Below, piece by piece: positions 44,060 to 52,510 of a stretch of 64,000 bases of DNA. A model generated the notes under the pieces. It made no database searches, was not told where the DNA came from, and saw nothing but the letters and a program-made list of their open reading frames with translations. Position numbers and translations under genes: made by a program. The stretch is from assembly GCF_018327705.1 (NCBI RefSeq), contig NZ_BNEM01000001.1, forward strand, positions 4,588,001 through 4,652,000, in the 5' to 3' direction. The number at the start of each line of letters is the position of its first letter. Position 1 is the first letter of the stretch. This DNA comes from Catellatospora sp. TT07R-123 (lineage in GTDB: Bacteria; Actinomycetota; Actinomycetes; Mycobacteriales; Micromonosporaceae).

Positions 44060-46581
44060 GCCGTGGAGTCTGACACCCGCCCGGTGCCGGTGCCACGCCC
44101 GGGGTTGCGCCGCTTCTGCGGCAGCTGCACCACCGCGCCCGGCCGGTGCAGCGGCTCGGCCAACTGAGTGATCTTGCCGCTGTCGATCAGCTCCATCAGC
44201 GCGGGCAGCGGCATCGGCTTGGCGAACAGGTGGCCCTGCCCGGCGGTGCAGCCGAGCTTCCACAGCATCTGCCGCTGGCTCTCCCGCTCCACGCCCTCCG
44301 CGACGACCAGCAGGTCGAGGTGGTTGGCCAGCTCCACGGTGGAGCGCACGACGGCGGCGTCGCTGATGCTGTGCTCCATCTGCACCACGAACGAGCGGTC
44401 GATCTTCAGCTCGCGGGCCTGGATGCGGGCCAGCACCGACAGCGAGGAGTAGCCGGTGCCGAAGTCGTCCAGGGCCAGCTCGCAGCCGAGCTCGGTCAGC
44501 TCGGCCAGCACCTGGTCGACGACGTCCAGCGGGCTCAGGTTGTGCGACTCGGTCAGCTCCAGCATGAGCGCGTCGCCGGGCAGGCCGTGGTCGTCGAGGC
44601 GGGTGGCGACCAGGGCGGGCAGCCGCCGGTCGAGCAGGCTGCGCGGGGAGATGTTCACCGCGACCGGCCAGCGGCATCCGGCCGCCCGCCACCGGGCCGC
44701 CCCGGCGAGGGCCTGGTCGAGCACCGCGTCGGTGAACGCGGTCAGCAGGCCGGACCGCTCGATCGGCTCCAGGAAGCTGCGCGGCTCGACCCGGCCGCGG
44801 TCGGGGTGCTGCCAGCGGGCCAGCGCCTCGGCGCCGATGGTGGCGCCGCTGGCCATGTCGACGATCGGCTGGAACTCCAGCGTGAACTCGCGCTGGGCCA
44901 CGGCGCGCGGCAGCATGCCGCCGACGACCAGACGGGTGCGGTCGGCGGTGTCGCGGTCGGGTGCGTACACCGCGACCATCCGCCCGGTGCGCTTGGCCTG
45001 GTACATCGCGATGTCGGCGCGGCGCAGCAGCTCTACGAAGCCGCCGGTGGACGGGGCGGTGGCGACACCGGCGCTCGCCGACACCACCATCGGCATGCCG
45101 TCGATCTCGACCGGCTCCTGGAGCACCTTGAGCAGCGCCTCCGCCCGGTGCTGGGCCAGTGCCGGGGTCGGCACCGAGCGGTACAGCACCGCGAACTCGT
45201 CACCGCCGAGGCGGGACACGAGCGCGTCCGTCCCGGCCGCTTCCTCCAGCCGCCGCGCCACGGTGACCAGCACCTGGTCGCCCGCGCCGTGCCCGAGGGC
45301 GTCGTTGATCTCCTTGAAGTGGTTGAGGTCCAGCACCAGCAGCGCGGTCACGCCGCGGCGGGCGCCGCGGGTGTCCAGGGCCAGCGTGACCTCGTCGCGC
45401 AGCAGCCGCCGGTTGGGCAGGCCGGTGAGCGGGTCGTGGGTCGCGTCGTGGGCGTACTTGTCGGCGAGCTGTTCGAGCTGCACGAACGAGGTGGCGTTGC
45501 GGACCGAGGTGCCCAGCGCGCCCGCGAACGCGCGCAGGGTGAGCTGCTCGCGCTCGGACAGCGAGACCGGGCGCTGGAAGCACAGGCGCAGCTCGCCGAC
45601 CTTCTCGCTGTCGCCGTCGCCGCCCAGCGGCACGACCGCGGTGCGGGCCGGGTCCGGCGGCACGTGGGTGGGGGTGCCCTGGTACAGGATCTCGGCGTGG
45701 GTGCCGCTGACCAGCTGCTCCAGGCCGGGCAGGCGGATCTCCACCTCGACCGTGTCGGCGGAGAACAGCGTCGCCGCGTTGCGGACGGCCTTGCGCAGCA
45801 CCTCGTCCAGCTGCACCGCGTTCAGCGCGTCGGTCGCCTCGGCGAGCTGCTGCCAGGCCTTGCGCTCGGCCCGCGCCCGCACCCGGCCGCGATGGGTGAG
45901 GTGAAGGCTGAGGACGATCACAGGAATGACGATGAGCAGCTGCGGTTCCTGCTTGAGCACGACCAGCGTCAGCACCGCCACCGCGAAGCGCACCAGCGCC
46001 GAGCCCCAGCGCAGGTCGGGGTCGGCCAGGAAGCGGTCGCGCAGGCTGGTCTGCGTGGCCAGCGCGATGACGGGCAGCGCGATGACGTCGTCGGCCACCT
46101 GCGCGGCCAGGTAGGCCAGCGCGAGCAGGCCGAGATGGTGCACCGGGTCCTGGGCCGCGCTCGGCGCGAGTGACAGCACCGCCGCGGCGATGCCGCAGAT
46201 GACGGTCTCCTTGGCCACGGCGAAGACGAACCGCATCGGCGAGGCCATCCGGTTCACGGCCCTGGCGGCGGTGGAGCCCACGACGGCGGCCAGCACCGCC
46301 CAGGGCATCGGCAGCAGGGCGGCGGCGACCAGGAGCGCGGCGTCGGCCCAGTGCACGTTGTGGTGGTTGGACCGGATGCGCACCTGCACGTTGGTGAGGG
46401 TCGCCAGCATCACCAGCAGGGCCATGCCGCCGGCGCGCAGCGCCAGTTCGCTGCCCACGGGTCTGGTGAGGGCGAAGCCCAGGGAGGCGAGGACGATGAC
46501 CGCCCCCAGAGACGCAACTAGACCGACTAGCAGTCTGAGCTGCCGATCGGTCTGCTGCGAGGTGTTCGTCTGGTCGGCCAC
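44056..46581 (-). CDS. Membrane GGDEF-EAL protein (c-di-GMP synthase/phosphodiesterase)
   Basis: 841 residues from GTG 46581. Six to seven N-terminal helices (about 12-230), a GAF-like domain (about 245-375), then GGDEF (about 395-550) and EAL (about 570-815). The GGDEF motif is intact (RLGGDEF). No RxxD inhibitory site lies five residues ahead of it. The EAL domain keeps EALARW, VNISPRSL, LELTES, LDDFGTGYSS, KIDRSFV, VAEGVE and GQGHLF, so both activities are plausible. It turns c-di-GMP over in response to an unknown membrane or cytoplasmic signal. Its stop overlaps the start of the GT87-like gene. It is divergent from moaCB across an AT-rich region. Confidence 0.9.
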   Translation of the reverse strand: MADQTNTSQQTDRQLRLLVGLVASLGAVIVLASLGFALTRPVGSELALRAGGMALLVMLATLTNVQVRIRSNHHNVHWADAALLVAAALLPMPWAVLAAVVGSTAARAVNRMASPMRFVFAVAKETVICGIAAAVLSLAPSAAQDPVHHLGLLALAYLAAQVADDVIALPVIALATQTSLRDRFLADPDLRWGSALVRFAVAVLTLVVLKQEPQLLIVIPVIVLSLHLTHRGRVRARAERKAWQQLAEATDALNAVQLDEVLRKAVRNAATLFSADTVEVEIRLPGLEQLVSGTHAEILYQGTPTHVPPDPARTAVVPLGGDGDSEKVGELRLCFQRPVSLSEREQLTLRAFAGALGTSVRNATSFVQLEQLADKYAHDATHDPLTGLPNRRLLRDEVTLALDTRGARRGVTALLVLDLNHFKEINDALGHGAGDQVLVTVARRLEEAAGTDALVSRLGGDEFAVLYRSVPTPALAQHRAEALLKVLQEPVEIDGMPMVVSASAGVATAPSTGGFVELLRRADIAMYQAKRTGRMVAVYAPDRDTADRTRLVVGGMLPRAVAQREFTLEFQPIVDMASGATIGAEALARWQHPDRGRVEPRSFLEPIERSGLLTAFTDAVLDQALAGAARWRAAGCRWPVAVNISPRSLLDRRLPALVATRLDDHGLPGDALMLELTESHNLSPLDVVDQVLAELTELGCELALDDFGTGYSSLSVLARIQARELKIDRSFVVQMEHSISDAAVVRSTVELANHLDLLVVAEGVERESQRQMLWKLGCTAGQGHLFAKPMPLPALMELIDSGKITQLAEPLHRPGAVVQLPQKRRNPGRGTGTGRVSDSTA

Positions 46582-46851
46582 GTGCTGACCTCTTCCGTCA
46601 GGAGACAGATGGTCGTGAGTGCCGACAGCCTAAGCGATTTTCAGTTCCACTCGTGACTGCGCATTTCCGTCTCCTCGGCTCGAGCTGTCTGCTTGCCAAC
46701 CTCTGCTGGAGAGCGTAGTTTCTGCGCGGTTGCTTTCAACTAGTACGTTCATAATTCAAACAAGTATGGCGATTTATCACAGTTAGTGGTGAGTCGCTTA
46801 CTCGTCGTGTTCACTGTCAGTGTTCGACGCCTTGGCAACTAGGCTCTAGTC
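46582..46851. promoter_or_regulatory. AT-rich divergent promoter region, GGDEF-EAL/moaCB
   Basis: 270 bp with a markedly AT-rich core (about 46730-46800) in a GC-rich genome. TAGGCT (46840-46845) lies six bases before the moaCB GTG, fitting a -10 box of a leaderless transcript. A short palindrome CACTG-T-CAGTG is at 46813-46823. No Moco-riboswitch fold is visible, and a leaderless mRNA would leave no room for one. Confidence 0.5.
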
Positions 46852-47898
46852 GTGACAGAACTACCCACGTCCGGAACCTCACCTCAACTGACTCATGTGG
46901 ACGCCAAAGGCGCCGCGCGGATGGTGGACGTCGCCGGCAAAGAGATCACGGTGCGTAGCGCGGTCGCGGCCGGGCGGGTGCGCACCACGGCGGCGGTGCT
47001 GGACCTGCTGGCGGGAGCGGGCGTGCCGAAGGGCGATGCGCTCGGCGTCGCCCGGCTGGCCGGGATCATGGCGGCGAAGCGCACTCCGGAACTCATACCG
47101 CTGTGCCATCCCATCGCCGTCCACGGTGTCACTGTCGACCTGTCCCTCGCGACAGACGGAGTCGAAATAACCGCGACGGTGCGTACGGCAGACCGTACCG
47201 GGGTCGAGATGGAAGCCCTGACCTGCGTCGCCACCGCCGGGCTGGCCCTCATCGACATGATCAAGGCGGTCGATCCGGCCGCCAGCATCGAGCAGGTCCG
47301 GGTGCTGCGCAAGGAGGGCGGCAAGACCGGCCTGTGGGTACGCGACGACACGCCTGAGCCTTCCCCCGCCACCGTCGTCCCAAACACCGGGACACCGCGC
47401 GCCCATGTCGTCGTCGCCTCCACCCGCGCCGCGACCGGCGTCTACGCCGACACCGGCGGTCCTCTCCTAGCTGACGGACTGCGTGCGATGGGCTGCGAGG
47501 TCACCGGCGTGACCGTCGTCCCCGACGGCGAACCGGTCCGGCAGGCGCTGCTGGCGGCGCTGGCCGACCGCCCCGACGCGATCGTCACCACCGGCGGCAC
47601 CGGGATCAGCCCGACCGACCGCACCCCCGAGGTCACCCGCGCCCTGGTCGACTACGAGGTCACCGGGATCGCCGACGCCGTCCGCGCGGCCGGGGCCACC
47701 CCGCTGGCGGCGCTGTCGCGCGGGATCGCGGGCGTCGCCGGGCGCACCCTCGTCGTCAACCTCCCCGGCTCCACCGGGGGCATCCGCGACGGCCTGGCCG
47801 TGCTCGCCAAGGTGCTGCCACACGCGGTCGAGCAGCTGCGCGGCGCGGACCACGCGACGCAGCCCGGCCCGGCCGCAGGACTAGGGTCGAACCCATGA
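46852..47898 (+). CDS. moaCB: Bifunctional molybdenum cofactor protein MoaC-MoaB fusion
   Basis: 348 residues from GTG 46852, probably leaderless. The MoaC part (about 12-165) has LTHVDAKGAARMVDV, AAKRTPELIPLCHP and GVEMEALTCVATAGLALIDMIK. It converts 3-prime,8-cyclo-GTP to cyclic pyranopterin monophosphate with MoaA. The MoaB/MogA part (about 185-330) has the TTGGTGISPTDRTPEVTR motif and adenylylates molybdopterin. MoaCB fusions are known in actinobacteria. It is followed by moeA (overlap ATGA) and moaE, one operon; moaA and moaD are 9 kb away. Confidence 0.92.
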   Translation: MTELPTSGTSPQLTHVDAKGAARMVDVAGKEITVRSAVAAGRVRTTAAVLDLLAGAGVPKGDALGVARLAGIMAAKRTPELIPLCHPIAVHGVTVDLSLATDGVEITATVRTADRTGVEMEALTCVATAGLALIDMIKAVDPAASIEQVRVLRKEGGKTGLWVRDDTPEPSPATVVPNTGTPRAHVVVASTRAATGVYADTGGPLLADGLRAMGCEVTGVTVVPDGEPVRQALLAALADRPDAIVTTGGTGISPTDRTPEVTRALVDYEVTGIADAVRAAGATPLAALSRGIAGVAGRTLVVNLPGSTGGIRDGLAVLAKVLPHAVEQLRGADHATQPGPAAGLGSNP

Positions 47899-49088
47899 CC
47901 GCATCGACGCCTCGCGACTGGGCCGCCGCCCGCCGCGACGTACACGGCGCAGGCTGGAAGGCCCAGCGCCCGGCCGTCACCGTGCCGCTGCTCGACGCCG
48001 ACGGGCTGACCCTGGCCGCGTCCCTGGCGCCCGGCACCGACCTGCCCGCCTTCCCCACGTCCAGCATCGACGGCTTCGCGCTGCGCGGCCGCGGCCCGTG
48101 GCGGGTCGGCGGCCGGGTGCTGGCCGGCGGCGTGCCCGAGCCGCTCACCGGCGACGGCGCCGCCGTCGAGATCGCGACCGGGGCGATGGTGCCCGACGGG
48201 ACCGAGGCGATCCTGCGCGTCGAGCACGCCACCCGCAGCGGCGACCTCGTCGACGGCACCCCCAAGAGCGAGCGCGAATGGCGCCTGCCCGGCGAGGAGG
48301 CCCGCGCGGGCGAGGTGCTGCTGCCCGCCGGGACGCCGGTCACCCCGGGCGTCATCGGCCTGGCCGCGTCGTGCGGCCACGACACCCTGCCGGTACGGCC
48401 CGCGCCGCGCGCCGCCGTGCTGGTCTTCGGCGACGAGCTGCTCACCGAGGGCCTGCCCGGTGACGGGCGGGTCCGCGACGCGCTCGGGCCGTCGATCCCG
48501 GCGTACCTGCGGCGGCTCGGCGCCCACTGCGGCCCCGCCGCCGGCCCGATCAAGGACACGCTGGCCGCCCACGTCGAGGCGCTGCGGGCGGCCTTGGACG
48601 ACGGCGCCGACCTGATCTGCACCACCGGCGGCACCATGCACGGGCCCGTCGACCACCTGCACCCCGCCCTGGCCGAGCTCGGCGCGCAGTACGTCGTGAA
48701 CACCGTCGCGGTGCGGCCCGGGTTCCCGATGCTGGTCGCGGCGCTGCGGCACGGGGACCGTACGCGGTTCGTGGCCGGACTGCCCGGCAACCCGCAGTCG
48801 GCCGTGGTCGCACTGGTGTCCCTGGTCATGCCGCTGCTCGCGGGCCTGACCGGCCGTCCCGAACCGGCGCTGCCGCAGGCGACCCTCGGCGAGGCCGTGC
48901 CCGGCCGGGGCGACTACACCCACCTTGCGCTGGTGCGCCTCGACCCGGTGGACGGGCTGGCCCGGCCGGTCCCGCACGTCGGCTCGGCGATGCTGCGCGG
49001 GCTGGCCGGGGCGCAGGGGTTCGCCGTGATCCCGCCCGGCACCAGCGGCCGCCCCGGCGACGCCGTCGACCTGGTGGCCATCCCGTGA
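47895..49088 (+). CDS. moeA: Molybdopterin molybdotransferase MoeA
   Basis: 397 residues, ATG overlapping the moaCB stop by four bases. MoeA features: FPTSSIDGFALRG with the conserved D-G-[FY]-A near residue 56, EIATGAMVPDGTEAILRVE, LVFGDELLTEG, TTGGTMHGPVDHL and FVAGLPGNPQSAVVALV. It inserts molybdate into adenylylated molybdopterin. Slightly short of E. coli MoeA (411) but complete. The stop overlaps the moaE GTG. Confidence 0.92.
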   Translation: MTASTPRDWAAARRDVHGAGWKAQRPAVTVPLLDADGLTLAASLAPGTDLPAFPTSSIDGFALRGRGPWRVGGRVLAGGVPEPLTGDGAAVEIATGAMVPDGTEAILRVEHATRSGDLVDGTPKSEREWRLPGEEARAGEVLLPAGTPVTPGVIGLAASCGHDTLPVRPAPRAAVLVFGDELLTEGLPGDGRVRDALGPSIPAYLRRLGAHCGPAAGPIKDTLAAHVEALRAALDDGADLICTTGGTMHGPVDHLHPALAELGAQYVVNTVAVRPGFPMLVAALRHGDRTRFVAGLPGNPQSAVVALVSLVMPLLAGLTGRPEPALPQATLGEAVPGRGDYTHLALVRLDPVDGLARPVPHVGSAMLRGLAGAQGFAVIPPGTSGRPGDAVDLVAIP

Positions 49089-49510
49089 CCGGACGCATCG
49101 CCATCAGCACGGTCACGACCGCGCCGCTCGACGTCACCGCGCACGAGGCGGCCGTCGCCGACCCGCGCGCCGGGGCCGTGGTCAGCTTCGCCGGGGTGGT
49201 GCGCGACCACGACCACGCCCGGCCGGTGACCTCGCTGACCTACGAGGCGCACCCGACCGCCGAAGCGGTGCTGCGCGAGGTCGCCGAGGAACTGGCGGCC
49301 GACCCGGACGTCTACGCGATCGCGGTGTCCCACCGGTACGGCCCGCTGGCCGTCGGCGACGTCGCCCTGGCGGCGGCGGTCGCCACGGCGCACCGGGCGG
49401 CCGCCTTCACCGCCTGCGCCCGCCTGGTGGACCTGGTCAAGCAGCGCCTGCCGATGTGGAAGCACCAGCTCTTCGCCGACGGCACCGACGAATGGGTCAA
49501 CTGCCCGTAG
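49085..49510 (+). CDS. moaE: Molybdopterin synthase large subunit MoaE
   Basis: 141 residues, GTG start overlapping moeA (GTGA). MoaE motifs: AVVSFAGVVRDHDHARPVTSL, LTYEAHPTAE, VSHRYGPLAVGDVALAAAVA and the end VKQRLPMWKHQLFADGTDEWV (catalytic Lys region). With MoaD it makes molybdopterin from cPMP. MoaD is encoded separately at 58796. A very stable hairpin follows. Confidence 0.93.
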   Translation: MTGRIAISTVTTAPLDVTAHEAAVADPRAGAVVSFAGVVRDHDHARPVTSLTYEAHPTAEAVLREVAEELAADPDVYAIAVSHRYGPLAVGDVALAAAVATAHRAAAFTACARLVDLVKQRLPMWKHQLFADGTDEWVNCP

Positions 49511-49559
49511 CCCCGCACGCCGCCGGCGGGGCGCCGCGCCCCGCCGGCGGCGCGCGGGG
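49511..49559 (+). terminator. GC-rich hairpin after moaE
   Basis: Arms 49511-49532 and 49538-49559 pair over about 21 of 22 positions around a 5-nt loop, starting one base after the moaE stop. No T-run; very stable. Confidence 0.75.
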
Positions 49560-49564
49560 TTCGC

Positions 49565-49624
49565 GCACTTTCGGGGAAAGTGCGCGAATCATGGGCCGGA
49601 TTCCAGCACTTTCCCCGAAACTGC
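49565..49624 (-). repeat. Dispersed 60-bp palindromic element, copy 2
   Basis: Reverse-oriented copy of the element at 37667-37726: its complement also begins GCAGTTTCGGGG and has TGCTGGAATC at the same offset. One half is extended into a perfect 12-bp hairpin, TTCGCGCACTTT (49560-49571) with AAAGTGCGCGAA (49577-49588) around CGGGG. It lies between two terminator-like stems at a convergent junction. Confidence 0.75.
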
Positions 49625-49677
49625 AACCTCACCGACCGCCTGGCGGGCGGCGGGTGGCGGGTGGCGGAGGAAGTGAG

Positions 49678-49711
49678 AGCGCGCCCCACCCGTGGTCGGG
49701 TGGGGCGCGCT
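49678..49711 (-). terminator. Terminator hairpin of the GT87 gene
   Basis: AGCGCGCCCCACCC (49678-49691) pairs perfectly with 49698-49711 around a 6-nt loop, 17 bases past the stop of the minus-strand GT87 gene. Confidence 0.8.
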
Positions 49712-49727
49712 TCGTCGTGCGGGGCCG

Positions 49728-51134
49728 TCAGCGGGTGGTGGCGACGGCCTGCCGGGCCGGGGTCGGGACCGCCTGGCGCACCTGGGGGATGCGCACCGGG
49801 ACGTGGCCGAACGCGGGCTCGGCGCCGGGCCGCGACGGCAGCGCCGCCACCAGCACGATCAGCGCGATCGCCAGCGAGTTCTCGGCCAGCATGCCGAACA
49901 GTCCGTCGGCGTAGTGCGAGACCCCGGGGAGCTGGTGCTCGTAGGGCCAGATCGGGGAGATGAGGAACAGCAGGTACAGCCCGATCGCGGCGGCCGCGTG
50001 GCGCGCACCGACCAGCCACGGGAACCAGATCGGCTCGCGCAGGCCCGGAGTGGACCGGGCGCGGGCGAGCAGGCCCCGGCTGGCGGCGCGGCGGCGCAGC
50101 GCCTGGTCGCCCAGCGCGATGATCGCCGGGACGACCCAGACCAGGTGGTGCGTCCACGAGATCGGGCTGATCACGTTGGCGGTGAGGCCGACCAGCGTGA
50201 ACGCGGTCAGCTCGTCGCCCTCGGTGTGCGCGGCGGTGGCCCGGGACAGGCCGACCGCGAGCAGCACCAGCGTGAACGCGATCCACAGCAGGCTCGGGGC
50301 GTTCGTGGTGTCGTACAGGCGGGACAGCAGGCCGGCCAGGGACTGGTTCGGCGTCATGTCCGCGGCGCCGACCCGCTCGGTCTGCCAGATCACGCTGCCG
50401 AAGTACATGGTCGACTCATGCGGCACCACCAGGTACGCCGCCGCGGTCGCCGCGATCGTCGCGCCGGTCGCGGTCGCCGCCGCTCGCCACTGCCTGCTGA
50501 CCAGGAAGTAGACGATGAACAGCGCCGGGGTCAGCTTGATCGCCGTGGCCAGGCCGATGCCCACGCCCGCCCAGCGCCAGCCGCGCCGCAGCGCCACCAT
50601 GTCCGCCATGACCAGCGCGAACAGGATCAGGTTGACCTGGCCGAAGCCCAGCGTCTCCCGGGACGGCTCGATCGCGGCGAACAGCGGCAGGGCGATCGCC
50701 ACGGTGAGCCAGCGCGACCAGCCGCACCGGTCGGCGACCGGGACCAGCAGCACGGTCAGCACCAGCCCCAGCGAGACCAGCCCGATGAGGATGTTGATCC
50801 AGCCGGCGACCGCGCTGCTGACGGCGGCCATGGGCAGCATCGTCAGCGCGGCGAACGGCGGGTACGTGAAACCGAGCGTGGTGTTCGGTGCGATGTAGTC
50901 GTACAGCTCGCCGCCGCCGGCCCACCACTCCACCGCACCGTGATAGATCTTCATATCGAAGAAGTCGTACCACCGTCCGAAGTTCTGCTCGGTCGCCCAG
51001 GAGGCGTAGCAGACGGCGGCGACTATGCCGACCCGGACGAGGGTCCAGCGATCCCATCGCAGGGGTCGCCGGTCACGGAGGTTGCGGTGGCGCTCGGTGA
51101 GGCGGGGCAGACTGCGCACGCCGAAAGACGGCAT
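49728..51134 (-). CDS. GT87-family (alpha-1,2-mannosyltransferase-like) membrane glycosyltransferase
   Basis: 468 residues from ATG 51134, chosen because AAGGAGGTGG lies seven bases upstream; a longer frame lacks that. About 10-12 helices. The first outer loop has FFDMKIYHGAVEWWAGGGELYDY with a catalytic-type Asp. Family segments: LGFTYPPFAALTMLP, FGQVNLILFALV, GLATAIKLTPALFIVYFLV, and ISPISWTHHLVWVVP. This matches the polyprenol-phosphate-mannose-dependent GT87 enzymes (PimE-like) that elongate PIM/lipomannan or related glycans on the outer leaflet. Acceptor unproven. A CRP-like site lies upstream. Third GT-C-like gene in the window. Confidence 0.85.
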   Translation of the reverse strand: MPSFGVRSLPRLTERHRNLRDRRPLRWDRWTLVRVGIVAAVCYASWATEQNFGRWYDFFDMKIYHGAVEWWAGGGELYDYIAPNTTLGFTYPPFAALTMLPMAAVSSAVAGWINILIGLVSLGLVLTVLLVPVADRCGWSRWLTVAIALPLFAAIEPSRETLGFGQVNLILFALVMADMVALRRGWRWAGVGIGLATAIKLTPALFIVYFLVSRQWRAAATATGATIAATAAAYLVVPHESTMYFGSVIWQTERVGAADMTPNQSLAGLLSRLYDTTNAPSLLWIAFTLVLLAVGLSRATAAHTEGDELTAFTLVGLTANVISPISWTHHLVWVVPAIIALGDQALRRRAASRGLLARARSTPGLREPIWFPWLVGARHAAAAIGLYLLFLISPIWPYEHQLPGVSHYADGLFGMLAENSLAIALIVLVAALPSRPGAEPAFGHVPVRIPQVRQAVPTPARQAVATTR

Positions 51135-51395
51135 GGCGTCGCCACCTCCTTCAAGGTCCCGGGGTTCGGTGTCCCGTTCGTGTCTGCTCAGCAGCCTAGA
51201 ACGGCGGGGCACTCCAGTACCTCCCGTGTTACCCGACCGTGTCCGATCCCACACGCCTTTGCGACATTTCCAGCGGGTTAACGCATGGTGCGAAGTTCGA
51301 GTGATTGGCGTCACACCAACCCTGCAACCAGCACAGACACGCCCTACACATGTCGCAACTACCCGGACCGGGGCGGGGAAACGCGCCTGAAGGTC
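51135..51395. promoter_or_regulatory. GT87 upstream region with CRP-like site
   Basis: 261 bp. AGTGATTGGCGTCACA (51300-51315) is a near-perfect palindromic match to the Crp-type consensus (TGTGA-N6-TCACA; one mismatch on each scheme). A 40-codon frame on the minus strand (51229-51351) with five Cys is present, but its codon use is poor and I do not call it a gene. No terminator stands out after the DoxX gene. Confidence 0.45.
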
Positions 51396-51905
51396 TCAGT
51401 TTGAATGCAACTGCCCGACAGCCTTCCGCTGCGCCTTCCGGATCGACTTCTGTGCGTCGTGGACGGCCCGGTTCGCCCGCCAGCCCAGGCTCGGCGAACC
51501 GGCCGTGTCGGCGGCCGCGAGCAGCAGGCCGCCCAGCAGGCCGAGGTTCTTGGCGAACTGCACCAGCTCCTCGCGCCGCTGCTGGGAGTCCTTGGCCAGC
51601 CAGAACGGGTGGTTGACCACGGTGGCCGGGATCAGCGTCCCGGCCAGCAGCGCCGCGGCGGGCCGGGGCGCGGTGCCGGTGGCCAGCATCACACCGCCGA
51701 TGAGCTGGGCCGCGCCGTTGACGCGGACCAGGGACTTCGCCTCCGACGGCAGGCGTGGATCGACGCGCTCCAGCAGCGGGGCGACCTGCTCCGCCAGGGG
51801 CGCGGCCTGTTCGGCGTACCGCTCGGGCCTCAGCAGTGCGTGCGCGCCGGCGACGGCGAAGATCCCGCCCAGCAGGGCGCGCGCGACCCCTCGTACTGGT
51901 CTCAT
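51396..51905 (-). CDS. DoxX-family membrane protein
   Basis: 169 residues with about four helices: ARALLGGIFAVAGAHALLRP, VRVNGAAQLIGGVMLATG, PAAALLAGTLIPATVVNHPFW, and NLGLLGGLLLAAADTAG. The HPFW and GA-pattern are typical of DoxX/SURF4-like proteins. In mycobacteria DoxX takes part in membrane oxidoreductase complexes; the function here is unproven. The ATG lies ten bases after the stop of the upstream membrane protein gene, so the two are cotranscribed. C-terminal tail is basic. Confidence 0.8.
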   Translation of the reverse strand: MRPVRGVARALLGGIFAVAGAHALLRPERYAEQAAPLAEQVAPLLERVDPRLPSEAKSLVRVNGAAQLIGGVMLATGTAPRPAAALLAGTLIPATVVNHPFWLAKDSQQRREELVQFAKNLGLLGGLLLAAADTAGSPSLGWRANRAVHDAQKSIRKAQRKAVGQLHSN

Positions 51906-51915
51906 ACCGCAATTA

Positions 51916-52455
51916 TCAGGGGCGTTTGCCCATGCAAAGGACGAAATCCAAACCAGCCAGTTCGCTGTCGAAGAAGTAGTGGTAGCGGTAGCCCTGCACG
52001 CCCTGGCACTCCTTGGTGTCGCTGGTCGCGTCGAAACGCGCCAGCACCTGTAGCGCCCCGGGCTCGCAGTCGGCCATCACCAGGTCCGGGTCCTCCTCCG
52101 TGCCGCGGTTGGCCACGCAGTCGCCGGGCTGGGCGAACCGCGCCGTGCGGGGCGCGGCCGACGGGGTCACGGTGGTCACCGGCAGCGGCTCGGCCGCGGT
52201 CTCGAACGGGTCGGGCAGCACCCGCAGCGCGACCAGCACCGCGACGAAGGCGACCACGCACACGCCGAGCAGGGCCAGCCCGATGACCGCCGGGCCGCGG
52301 CCGCCCATCCGGGGGCGCGGCGGCGGCTGCACGATCGGCAGCATCTCGGTGATGCGGTGCACCGCCGCGGTCGGGTCTTCTTCGGGCTCGTTGCCGGTGC
52401 GGCGGTGGGCCGGGGTGTGCCGGGAGCGCTGCGCAGGGTCGTCGTGGGTGTACAA
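51916..52455 (-). CDS. Membrane-anchored protein with Cys-containing extracytoplasmic domain (LppU-like)
   Basis: About 179 residues from TTG 52455; GGAG precedes it by seven bases. GTG/ATG starts further in (VHRITEM, MLPIVQ) are alternatives. One transmembrane helix (GPAVIGLALLGVCVVAFVAV, about 58-80) follows a Pro-rich cytoplasmic part. The outer domain has four Cys (GDCVAN, ADCEPG, KECQGV, LCMGK), likely two disulfides, resembling the LppU/SCO3897-like family. Function unknown. Divergent from the prepilin peptidase (starts 55 bp apart) and upstream of DoxX in an operon. A much longer frame to 53130 is discarded because it overlaps the peptidase. Confidence 0.6.
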   Translation of the reverse strand: MYTHDDPAQRSRHTPAHRRTGNEPEEDPTAAVHRITEMLPIVQPPPRPRMGGRGPAVIGLALLGVCVVAFVAVLVALRVLPDPFETAAEPLPVTTVTPSAAPRTARFAQPGDCVANRGTEEDPDLVMADCEPGALQVLARFDATSDTKECQGVQGYRYHYFFDSELAGLDFVLCMGKRP

Positions 52456-52510
52456 AACCGAGCTCCGCGTGGGACGAGACAGGGGTGCCTGCCAAGGTAC
52501 CGTGCCCGCC

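Noticed and set aside
46582-46851. Moco-binding riboswitch upstream of moaCB
   Set aside because: A -10 box lies six bases before the GTG, implying a leaderless mRNA, and no matching fold is visible.
51229-51351. Minus-strand 40-codon frame with five Cys (MCRACLCW start) upstream of the GT87 gene, possible Cys-rich leader peptide
   Set aside because: Third-position GC is far below that of real genes here and no ribosome-binding site precedes it; the Crp-like palindrome lies inside it, suggesting regulatory DNA.
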